Assembly (NCBI RefSeq): GCF_004765815.2
Contig: NZ_SBIS02000011.1
Span: forward strand, 62,001-126,000
DNA: 64,000 nucleotides
Source of the DNA: Halorussus salinus
GTDB lineage: Archaea > Halobacteriota > Halobacteria > Halobacteriales > Haladaptataceae
Direction: 5' to 3'
Shown here one piece after another: positions 15,834-23,605 of this stretch (position 1 is the first letter of the stretch; every line of letters starts with the position of its first letter). The notes beneath the pieces are model-generated. The model saw only the letters and a list, made by a program, of their open reading frames with translations. It was not told where the DNA came from and made no database searches. A program made the position numbers and the translations under genes.

Positions 15834-17279
15834 ATGACCACTCACGTCGTCATCGTCGGCGCGTACGGGAGCGCCGGGGTCGCGGTCGCACAGGAGTTAG
15901 CAGACGAGGAGGACGTTCGACTGACCCTCGTGGACGACGGCGAACCCGGCGGCGGCCTCTGCATCCTGAAGGGGTGTATGCCCTCGAAAGAGATTCTCTC
16001 GGCCGGGAAACACCGATTTCAGGCGCGCCACGACGACCGCGTCGAAGGCGTGCCCGAGGTGGACCTCGAATCGGTCGTGGCGACCAAGGACGAACACGTC
16101 GGCAACTGGGCGGAACACCGACGCGCCGCGGTGAAGCAACTGGCACAGCGCGAGAACGTCGAATTCGTCCACCGGACCGCCCGGTTCGTGGACGACCGCA
16201 CCGTCGCGGTCGGCGACCGAGAAATCGAGGCCGATTACGTCGTGGTCGCCACCGGGTCGTCGGTCAACGTGCCGGAACTGAACGGCATCGGCGAGGTGAA
16301 CTACGCGACCAGCGCGGACGTGCTGGACGCGACCGAGTTCCCCGACTCGGGCCTCGTGATGGGCTTCGGCTACGTCGGGTTGGAGATGGTGCCCTACCTC
16401 GCGGAGGCCGCCGAGATGGATATCACCGTTATCGAACACGACGACTACCCGCTGGACGAGGCCGACGAGCAGTTCCGCGCGACGATGCTAGACCTCTACC
16501 GCGAGGAGTTCGACGTGGACGTGCTGACCAACACCTACGAGCAGTCGGTCGAGGAGACCGCCGACGGCGGCGTTCGGCTCCACGTCAGGCGCGGCGTGAC
16601 CGGCGGGCGCGGCGGGTCCACTGGAGGTGGCGAGTCCGGAGGCCGACGCGAGACCGTCGAAGCCGACGAACTGTTCCTGTTCACCGGTCGCAGGCCGAAC
16701 GTGGCGGATTTGGGACTGGAGAACACCGCGCTCGACCCCGGCGCGGGGTGGGTCGCCGACACGATGCAGGCCCGCGACGACGAGCGCGTCTTCGTCCCCG
16801 GCGACGCCAACGGCCACGAACCCATCCTACACGTCGCCAAGGAGCAGGGCTTTCTGACCGCCGACAACATCCTGCGACACCGCGCGGACGAGGAGCTAGA
16901 GCCGTACCGGAACGTCCACCACCACGTCATCTTCTCGGGGCTGGGCGTCTACCCCTTCGCTCGCGTCGGCACCTCCGAGGAGGCGCTGGCCAGCGAGGAC
17001 CGCGACTACGTGGCGGTCTCCCGCGAGGCGAGTAGCGACGGCGTGTTCAAGACCAAGGCGGTCCCGCGCGGACTGGCGAAACTCGTCGTGGACGCCGACG
17101 ACGGCACCGTGCTGGGCTATCAGGGCCTGCACTTCCACGCCGACGTAATGGCCAAGACGATGCAGGTCGCGGTGGAGATGGAACTGGACGTGCGCGAGAT
17201 TCCCGACCGGGCGTACCACCCCACGACGCCCGAGATTCTGGATGGTCTAATCCGCGACGCGAGCGACGAGTTGACCTAA
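15834..17279 (+). CDS. pyridine nucleotide-disulfide oxidoreductase (dihydrolipoamide dehydrogenase-like)
   Basis: A 481-residue cytoplasmic class I flavoprotein disulfide reductase. FAD-binding motif VVIVGAYGSAGVAVAQEL opens the protein, the redox-active pair sits in GGGLCILKGCMPSKE (CxxxxC), the NAD(P)H-binding region is LVMGFGYVGLEMVPYL, and the C-terminal dimer motif is YHPTTPE with the active-site His. Between the NAD and central domains there is a Gly-rich insertion (GRGGSTGGGESGGRR) not typical of the family. It could be a lipoamide dehydrogenase, mercuric reductase-like or glutamylcysteine reductase-like enzyme; no 2-oxoacid dehydrogenase genes are nearby. Confidence 0.85.
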   Translation: MTTHVVIVGAYGSAGVAVAQELADEEDVRLTLVDDGEPGGGLCILKGCMPSKEILSAGKHRFQARHDDRVEGVPEVDLESVVATKDEHVGNWAEHRRAAVKQLAQRENVEFVHRTARFVDDRTVAVGDREIEADYVVVATGSSVNVPELNGIGEVNYATSADVLDATEFPDSGLVMGFGYVGLEMVPYLAEAAEMDITVIEHDDYPLDEADEQFRATMLDLYREEFDVDVLTNTYEQSVEETADGGVRLHVRRGVTGGRGGSTGGGESGGRRETVEADELFLFTGRRPNVADLGLENTALDPGAGWVADTMQARDDERVFVPGDANGHEPILHVAKEQGFLTADNILRHRADEELEPYRNVHHHVIFSGLGVYPFARVGTSEEALASEDRDYVAVSREASSDGVFKTKAVPRGLAKLVVDADDGTVLGYQGLHFHADVMAKTMQVAVEMELDVREIPDRAYHPTTPEILDGLIRDASDELT

Positions 17280-17449
17280 GCGTACTCCTCGGGAGCTTTT
17301 TCGAACGTCTCGCGGTGTTCCTCGCTACAGAACCGGTAGGTCTCGCCCTCGTACTCGACCTGCGCGACCGCGAACTGCTCGTCCCGGTAGTCGGTCTCCT
17401 CGGGGCTGGTCTTCTCTACGTCGGCACCGCAGACGGCGCATTGAGCCAT
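17276..17449 (-). CDS. YHS/TRASH-like small metal-binding protein
   Basis: A 57-residue protein with CAVCGADV at the N-terminus and FCSEEHRETFEKAPEEY at the C-terminus. The CxxC plus C...H pattern and the HRETFEKAPEEY ending are those of YHS/TRASH domains, which bind metal, often copper or zinc. The stop overlaps the end of the convergent oxidoreductase gene by four bases. Partner unknown. The repeat element A starts about 140 bases upstream. Confidence 0.8.
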   Translation of the reverse strand: MAQCAVCGADVEKTSPEETDYRDEQFAVAQVEYEGETYRFCSEEHRETFEKAPEEYA

Positions 17450-17585
17450 GTCGGCTGTCGGGCGGCCAGCGCGGAAAGGGTTCGGGCCGGAGGACGAACG
17501 ACCGCGACGAGACGAGTGAGGACGATACGACGACGAGTGGCGAGTGACGGTCGATACCGAGACAGGCCCGTACCGATACAACGAC

Positions 17586-17823
17586 CCGGCGCGTGGGGGC
17601 GCGCCCTCGTGGCGCGCCCATCCGCGCGAGGTCTGCGCGAGCGGTTGCGCGGCGCTCCGCGCCGCGATGAGCGAACGGTGCAACCGTGAGCGGACGCGAG
17701 TGCAGGCTCGGAGGACGCGGTTCGTCCTCCGGTGGACGCGGCCGCGTTCAGGCGGCCGCGAGGCTGGGGAGGAGTGAGGCTCGCGGTCGCGGTGCGGTAG
17801 ACTCCTGTGTTCAAGCCTGAAGC
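17586..17823 (+). repeat. dispersed hairpin repeat element, copy A
   Basis: Begins CCGGCGCGTG, continues with a hairpin and CCGCGCGAGG, then more hairpins, then GCTGGGGAGGAGTGAGGC, then GCGGTCGCGGTGCGGTAG and a tail ending TTCAAGCCTGAAGC. The same order of parts is seen in copies B (18643-18497, minus) and D (61410-61630). Six stem-loops can be drawn in 17597-17760: stems at 17597-17605/17611-17619, 17623-17627/17635-17639, 17648-17655/17659-17666, 17675-17679/17683-17687, 17710-17717/17723-17730 and 17737-17745/17752-17760. No reading frame is convincing. It lies between divergent genes; 17450-17585 and 17824-17958 hold nothing else I recognise. Confidence 0.75.
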
Positions 17824-17958
17824 CGGTCTCTCCTCAGTCCGTTCGTCTGCTCACGATTCATCGAGGCTGTTTTCGTTTACTCTCGGTCTCGCTGCCAGCC
17901 GAGTGACATCGAGTACGTAGCCGCAATCTATTCGTGTTTGACTAGCGAAGTGGATGGC

Positions 17959-18372
17959 ATGGCAATCCTAGAGATAAATCTGGAGAAGCCCGCCCTGATA
18001 GAGGAGTACCAGTTCCCGGCCGAATCGTCGGCTGGCCACGCCGTCGCGTCCGAGTCCGCCGAGTCCGAAGCCACCGACTCCGGCGCGTCCGACTCCGGCG
18101 GGTCGGGCGGTTCCAAAGGCAAACTCGTCGGCCTCCTCGCGGTGGCCGCGGGCGTCGGCCTGCTGGTCTGGAAACTCAAGAACCGCGGCGGCGACGACCA
18201 GACGGACTTCGACGAGTTCGAGACCGACGACGAGTCCGAGGCCGACGACGAGTCCCCGGAGTGGGAAATCGAGGAGGACGGCGGCAGTAGCAAGGGCAAG
18301 GTCGCGGGCCTGCTCGGACTGGTCGTCGCGGCGGTGGGTCTCGTGGTCGCGGTTCAGAAGCGTCGGAACTGA
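17959..18372 (+). CDS. small membrane protein with two hydrophobic segments
   Basis: A 137-residue hypothetical protein. Two similar Gly/Lys-led membrane segments are present (GKLVGLLAVAAGVGLLVWKL and GKVAGLLGLVVAAVGLVVAV), separated by a very acidic loop, suggesting an internal duplication. The Ser/Ala/Glu-rich region before the first segment is low complexity. I start at ATG 17959; a TTG seven codons upstream is in frame. Function unknown. Confidence 0.7.
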   Translation: MAILEINLEKPALIEEYQFPAESSAGHAVASESAESEATDSGASDSGGSGGSKGKLVGLLAVAAGVGLLVWKLKNRGGDDQTDFDEFETDDESEADDESPEWEIEEDGGSSKGKVAGLLGLVVAAVGLVVAVQKRRN

Positions 18373-18496
18373 ACAAGGACGGTTTTCGTCGTTCTGTTTT
18401 CAGTCGATTCTATTTCGAGGGAGGTGGAGCGACTGTCAGTTCCGGAGATTCGTCGGTCTCCTCGCACGACGACAGTGGCCGTCGAGAGGGAGCTAA

Positions 18497-18643
18497 CTAC
18501 TGCCGACAACAATCAGACCGCAACCGCCACCGCACCGCGAGGGCCACCTCCTCCCCACCCGATTGCGGTCCTCACTTCGTTGCGGTCCTCATCCCTCGCG
18601 CGTGTCGGCGTGACCCACGAGGAGTCACGCCAGCACACGCCGG
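18497..18643 (-). repeat. dispersed hairpin repeat element, copy B
   Basis: Read on the minus strand it has CCGGCGTGTGCTGGCGTGAC, an 8-base-pair stem (18607-18614 with 18624-18631), CGCGCGAGGGATGAGGACCG, GTGGGGAGGAGGTGG, then GCGGTGCGGTGGCGGTTGCG and a TCTGA...GTCGGC...TAG end. It matches copy D part for part. It fills most of the 449-base gap between the membrane protein gene and the FlaD/E gene; 18373-18496 is a T-rich tail region and 18644-18777 shows nothing recognisable. Confidence 0.75.
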
Positions 18644-18777
18644 GATGGAAATCGAGGTGTCGCTCTTCCCGACCGGAAAGCTATCGGGACGCAAAACTGA
18701 GTAGGGGCCGCGTAGTCCGGCGATTTCGGGTCAGAAATCGGGGAATTCTCTTTGCCCCATCACTCGAATGGCAAGAA

Positions 18778-18787
18778 AGTTTAAATG
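18778..18787 (+). promoter_or_regulatory. TATA box of the FlaD/E-like gene
   Basis: AGTTTAAATG, centred about 39 bases before the ATG at 18822, allowing a leader of about 12-15 bases. Confidence 0.45.
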
Positions 18788-18821
18788 GACCGTCCGAGAT
18801 AGCCGAACGTACCCGAGTACC

Positions 18822-19301
18822 ATGCCGACGACGCCCGGAGATTACGACCTGCGCGAACTGCGTCGCCTCGCGGACCCGCACCGCGAGACCCCCGAGGAGT
18901 TCGAGGAGGGCGAGGAGTTGCCAGCGCCGCCCGACGAGGTGTTGCGCCACAGCGAGCGAAACGAACTCGTCCAGTTGCAGAGCCAGTTCGCCGCGGCGGG
19001 CGCGCTCCCCGAGAAGCCGTATCTCGACGCCCTGCCCGACCAGTACAGCACGGAGGTCGTGGTGTTCGAGTGGCTCGACTTCCTCATCAACAAGGCCGGG
19101 TTCGAGAACACCGGCAACGCCCTCCAGTACTACGAGGAGGTCGAGTGGATAACCGCGTCGGTCCGCGAGGGGTTGCGCGACTACATGCGCGGGTTCTCGG
19201 AGGTCGAGAGCTTCGACCCCGACAAGCCCGGCCCGGCCGACCTCGACGTGGACGACCACGTGTTGAGTCTGGTGTACATCGCGCGACTGGCGTCCGTCTG
19301 A
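18822..19301 (+). CDS. archaellum-type FlaD/E domain protein
   Basis: A 159-residue cytoplasmic protein. The central region, from KPYLDALPDQYSTEVVVFEW through LDFLINKAGFENTGNALQYY to EEVEWITASVREGLRDYM, matches the archaeal flagella accessory FlaD/E domain. In the archaellum FlaC/D/E proteins form the cytosolic ring and link the motor to the chemotaxis adaptor CheF. No other archaellum or chemotaxis gene is adjacent, so this is a stand-alone copy, perhaps serving another signalling complex. It lies directly upstream of a large sensor kinase on the same strand. Confidence 0.75.
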   Translation: MPTTPGDYDLRELRRLADPHRETPEEFEEGEELPAPPDEVLRHSERNELVQLQSQFAAAGALPEKPYLDALPDQYSTEVVVFEWLDFLINKAGFENTGNALQYYEEVEWITASVREGLRDYMRGFSEVESFDPDKPGPADLDVDDHVLSLVYIARLASV

Positions 19302-19462
19302 GGCCAGCGAGGAGCGGTCCGCGTCCCGCGAGAGGGAGGCAGTCGTGGCGAGCGTCGCGCCCGACGAGCGTCGTTTTCTGCGGAGAAGAGTAGTAGGACG
19401 AGTCGTTCAGGCGTGGGACTATTGAGTCCGCGGTGTGTATCGGGGACAAGAGATTCCCAACC

Positions 19463-22400
19463 ATGAGCGGCCACAGCGAACAGTCGGCGGAGGGCGGCGG
19501 GAAGTCGCCGGGTCCCGACTTCGGCGACGACTTCTTCGAGCGGATGGTGGAGTCGGCCAGCGACGCCGTGGTCACGGCCGCCGCGGACGGGACGCTCGTC
19601 TACGCGAACCCGGCGGTCGAGGACCTACTGGGCTACGAACCCGCCGAGGTCCGCGGCAAGCGGTTCCCCGAGTTCGTCCCCGAACGGCTCCGGGACAGGT
19701 ACGACGGCTGGTTCGACCGCTACACCGACGGCGACGGCGGGACGCCGCTCGACGACGAGAGCTACGAGGTGACGTGGGTGGCCGCCGACGGCGAGGAGGT
19801 CCGCCTCTCGGTCTCGGGATTCGCCCACGAGAGCGACGGCGAGCAGTGGTTCACCGGCTTTCTCCGGGAGGCCGACGACGAAGAGGCGTCGGCCGAGCGC
19901 CTCCGCGAGGAGGAGGCGCTCATCGAGGAGATATTCGAGACGAGTCCGGTAGCGTTCGCGGTGCGGGACGAGAACGGCGACCTCCTGCGGGCGAACGAGC
20001 GGGCCGCCGAACTGGTCGGGGTCGGGTTCGACGAGCTTCCGGCCGACGCCGACGGCGAGCAGGCGTGGGACATCTACGACGCGGACGGCGAACCGCTGGC
20101 CGACAGCGAGTACCCCGTCAACCGAGTTTTGGAGACCGGCGAACCGGTCTACAACGAGGAGGTCGTCGTGGAGCAACCGAGCGGGCGGCGCGTCCACCTC
20201 TCGGTCAGCGCGGCCCCGGTCCGAGAGGGCGACGAGGTTCGGCGGGTCGTCAGCGCGGCCGAGGACGTGACCGAACTTAAGGAGACGCAGTTCGAACTCG
20301 AACGCCGCCGAGACGAGTTAGAGACCGAACTCTCCGAGGTGTTCAGCCGAATCGCGGACGCCTTCTTCGCGCTGGACGACGATTGGAACTTCACCTACGT
20401 CAACGACGAGGCCGAGAACTTGCTGGACCAGTCGGAAGAAGAACTCGTCGGCGAGAACGTCTGGGAGATGTTCTCCGAGGCAGTCGGCACGACGTTCCAA
20501 CACGAGTACGAGCGAGCGATGGAGACCCAAGAACCCACCTCGTTCGTGGAGTACTACCCGCCGCTGGCGGCGTGGTTCGAGGTGCAGGCCTACCCCTCCG
20601 AGACCGGTCTCTCGGTGTACTTTCAGGACGTGAGCGAGCGCGTCGAGCGCGAGGGCGAGTTGCAGAACCGAGTCAAGCAACAGCGCGCGGTCGCGGAGTT
20701 CTCCCAGTCCGCGCTCGAAGACCGGTCGCTCGACAGCCTGTTCGACGAGGCGGTCGAAGTCGTCGCCGAGACGCTCGACCACGACTACTGCAAGGTGTTG
20801 GAGTTGGACGCCGACGCCGACGAACTGTTGCTCCGGAGCGGTGTCGGCTGGCGCGAGGGCATCGTCGGCGAGGCGACGGTCGCCAACGACCGCGGCTCGC
20901 AGGCGGGCTACACCCTCGTCTCCGAGGAGCCCGTGGTCGTGACGGACCTCGAAACCGAACCCCGGTTCTCGGGTCCCGACCTGTTGACCGCCCACGGCGT
21001 GAAAAGCGGCATCAGCACCATCATCGGGTCGGCCGACGAGCCGTGGGGAATCTTGGGGACTCACCACGCCGAGACGCGCGAGTACGCCGACCACGACGTG
21101 CAGTTCGTCCAGTCCATCGCCCACATCCTGACGACCGCCATCCAGCGCCGCGAGCGCGAGCGACGGCTCGAACGCTACGAGACCATCGTGGAGACGGTCG
21201 AAGACGGCGTGTACGCGCTGGACGCCGACGAGCGATTCGTCATGGTCAACGACGCGTTCTGCGAGATGACGGGCTACGACCGCGAGGAACTGCTCGGCGA
21301 ACCCGCCTCGGTCGTCCACAGCGAGGCCGTCAGCGAGCAGGCCGCCGAGATGAGCGAGGCGGTCACCGACGAACTCGGGAGCGTGATGCTCGAACTCGAA
21401 CTCCGGACGAAGGACGGCGACGCCGTGCCGGTCGAGGCGCGGTTCGGACCGTACCGCGACGACGCGGGCGCGTTCGCCCGGACCGGCGTCGTCCGGGACA
21501 TCACCGAGCGCAAGGAGCGCGAGCGCGAACTTCGCAACCGCGTCAGCCAGCAACAGGCCCTCTCGGAGTTCTCCCGGCACGCGCTCGAAGACCGACCGCT
21601 GGACGACCTGATGGACGAGGCGACCGAACTCGTCGCCGAGACGCTCGACCACGAGTTCGGCAAGGTGTTGCAACTCCGGCCCGAGGAGGACGACCTGCTC
21701 CTCCGGGCGGGGTACAACTGGGACGAGGAGACCGTCGGGTCGGCGACGGTCGGCACCGAACGCGACTCGCAGGCGGGCTACACGCTCCTGTCGAGAGAGC
21801 CGGTCGTGGTCGAGGACTTCCCGAACGAGGACCGCTTCTCGTATCCCGACCTCAAAGCCGCGAAGGGCATGATAAGCGGCGTCAGCACCATCGTCGGGTC
21901 GCCGGACGAGCCGTGGGGCATCCTCGAAACTCACACGACCGAGCGCCGGGAGTACGCCGACTACGAGGTCCAGTTCCTCCAGTCCATCGCCCACATCCTC
22001 TCGACGGCGATTCGCCGCCGGGAACGCGAACAGCAACTCGAACGCTACGAGACTATCATCGAGACCGTCGAGGACGGCATCTACATCGTCGGACCCGACG
22101 GGACGTTCTCGCTGGTGAACTCGTCGTTCGCCGAGTTGGTGGGCTACGACCGCGACGAACTCGTCGGCACGTCGCCCGCGCGACTCTACGACGACGAGAC
22201 CGCGGCGACGGTGAGCAACCTCCAAGGGGAGATACGCGACGGCGAGCGCACCTCCGCGACTCTCGAACACGACCTCCGAACGAAGGACGACGCAACCGTC
22301 CCGGCCGAGACCACATTCACCCTCCGACCGACCGGGGCGGGCCACGAGCGCGTGGGCGTGACCCGCGACATCACCGAGCGCAAGCGATTCGAGCAGACCC

Positions 22401-23527
22401 TGACCGCGCTCCACGAGTCGAGTCGGGAACTCCTCCAACTGGAGACCGCCGACGCGGTGGCCGAATCGGTCCTCCGGACGACGACCGACGTGTTGGGGAT
22501 TCGGGGCGCGGGAATCTACCTCTACGACGGCGAGGCCGACGAACTCGCCCCGGTAGCGGTCTCGGAGTACGTCGTGGACCTCCTCGGCGAGTTGCCGACG
22601 TTCGAGGAGGGCGACGAGGCGCTGACGTGGCGGGCGTTCGCCGACGGCGAGACCATCGCGTTCGAGGACGTGTCCGAGACCCACCTGACCTACCGGGACG
22701 ACACGCCGTTGCAGAGCGGCCTCTGGATTCCGCTCGGCGACCACGGGGTCCTCGCGGTGGTGTCGTCGGAGCGCGACGCGTTCGACGCCGACGACCGGAC
22801 GCTCGCGGACCTGCTGGCGGCGACCGCGGAGGCCGCGCTCGACCGGGTGGAGCGCGAGCGCGAGCGCCGCCAGCACGAGCAGGAACTGGAGGTCCAGAAC
22901 GAGCGGTTGGACGCGTTCGCCAGCATGCTGGCTCACGAACTCCGCAACCCGCTCGAAATCGCGCAAATATACCTCGACATGGGCGTCGAGTCGGCGGTCG
23001 GCGACGGCGACGACGCCGATTCGTTCCGGGAGGTCGAGCGCGCCCTCGACCGCATCGAGGAGATGATAGACACCCTGCTGGTCGTGACTCGGCGGGGCGG
23101 AGCGGTCGAGACGACCGAGGCACTGGACCTCGGCGAGGTGGCCCGCGAGTGGTGGAACGAGTTGGACCCCGACGGCACGCTCGCCGTCGAGACCGACCGG
23201 GAAATCGTCGCCGACTCGTCGCGGCTCCGCCAACTGTTAGAGAACCTGTATCGCAACGCCGAGGAACACGCCGGGCCGGACGCGACGGTCCGGGTCGGCG
23301 ACCTGCCGGGCGGGTTCTACGTCGAGGACGACGGGCCGGGCATCCCCGCGGACGAACGGCGCGAGGTGTTCGACCCCGGCTACTCGACCAGCAACGTCGG
23401 CATCGGCTTCGGTCTCGCGGTGGTCGAGCAGTTGGTCGAGGCCCACGGCTGGGACTGCGAAATCACCGAGAGCGCGTCGGGCGGCGCGCGCTTCGAGTTC
23501 ACGAACGTCGAGACGCCTGCGGAGTAG
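19463..23527 (+). CDS. multi-PAS/GAF sensor histidine kinase
   Basis: A 1354-residue soluble kinase with no membrane segment. Domains in order, approximate residues: PAS (25-135), PAS (155-270), PAS (285-390), GAF (400-560), PAS (570-685), GAF (690-850), PAS (860-970), GAF (975-1130), HisKA with the phosphorylated His near 1158 in MLAHELRNPLEIAQ, and HATPase with N box NLYRNAEEHAG, G1 box VEDDGPGIP and G2 box GIGFGLAVV. The second GAF-PAS pair is a near copy of the first. No response regulator is adjacent. I start at ATG 19463 rather than the GTG ten codons upstream because MSGHSEQSAEGG is a normal haloarchaeal opening. Signal unknown. Confidence 0.92.
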   Translation: MSGHSEQSAEGGGKSPGPDFGDDFFERMVESASDAVVTAAADGTLVYANPAVEDLLGYEPAEVRGKRFPEFVPERLRDRYDGWFDRYTDGDGGTPLDDESYEVTWVAADGEEVRLSVSGFAHESDGEQWFTGFLREADDEEASAERLREEEALIEEIFETSPVAFAVRDENGDLLRANERAAELVGVGFDELPADADGEQAWDIYDADGEPLADSEYPVNRVLETGEPVYNEEVVVEQPSGRRVHLSVSAAPVREGDEVRRVVSAAEDVTELKETQFELERRRDELETELSEVFSRIADAFFALDDDWNFTYVNDEAENLLDQSEEELVGENVWEMFSEAVGTTFQHEYERAMETQEPTSFVEYYPPLAAWFEVQAYPSETGLSVYFQDVSERVEREGELQNRVKQQRAVAEFSQSALEDRSLDSLFDEAVEVVAETLDHDYCKVLELDADADELLLRSGVGWREGIVGEATVANDRGSQAGYTLVSEEPVVVTDLETEPRFSGPDLLTAHGVKSGISTIIGSADEPWGILGTHHAETREYADHDVQFVQSIAHILTTAIQRRERERRLERYETIVETVEDGVYALDADERFVMVNDAFCEMTGYDREELLGEPASVVHSEAVSEQAAEMSEAVTDELGSVMLELELRTKDGDAVPVEARFGPYRDDAGAFARTGVVRDITERKERERELRNRVSQQQALSEFSRHALEDRPLDDLMDEATELVAETLDHEFGKVLQLRPEEDDLLLRAGYNWDEETVGSATVGTERDSQAGYTLLSREPVVVEDFPNEDRFSYPDLKAAKGMISGVSTIVGSPDEPWGILETHTTERREYADYEVQFLQSIAHILSTAIRRREREQQLERYETIIETVEDGIYIVGPDGTFSLVNSSFAELVGYDRDELVGTSPARLYDDETAATVSNLQGEIRDGERTSATLEHDLRTKDDATVPAETTFTLRPTGAGHERVGVTRDITERKRFEQTLTALHESSRELLQLETADAVAESVLRTTTDVLGIRGAGIYLYDGEADELAPVAVSEYVVDLLGELPTFEEGDEALTWRAFADGETIAFEDVSETHLTYRDDTPLQSGLWIPLGDHGVLAVVSSERDAFDADDRTLADLLAATAEAALDRVERERERRQHEQELEVQNERLDAFASMLAHELRNPLEIAQIYLDMGVESAVGDGDDADSFREVERALDRIEEMIDTLLVVTRRGGAVETTEALDLGEVAREWWNELDPDGTLAVETDREIVADSSRLRQLLENLYRNAEEHAGPDATVRVGDLPGGFYVEDDGPGIPADERREVFDPGYSTSNVGIGFGLAVVEQLVEAHGWDCEITESASGGARFEFTNVETPAE

Positions 23528-23570
23528 CCGACCGGCTTCGGCAATCCATATCGTTTCAAAAAAGTCCTTG

Positions 23571-23587
23571 GCGTTTTCAAAGAACGC
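23571..23587. terminator. possible terminator between convergent kinase and copA genes
   Basis: GCGTT, loop TTCAAAG, AACGC: a five-base-pair stem in a T/A-rich 78-base gap between two convergent stops. It could end transcription from both sides; the stem is short. Confidence 0.35.
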
Positions 23588-23605
23588 TAACGGTTTCTCG
23601 ACCCG

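Noticed and set aside
20318-23233. A 971-codon open frame on the minus strand
   Set aside because: Exactly opposite the sensor kinase; composition is that of antisense to acidic haloarchaeal coding DNA and it has no start signal.
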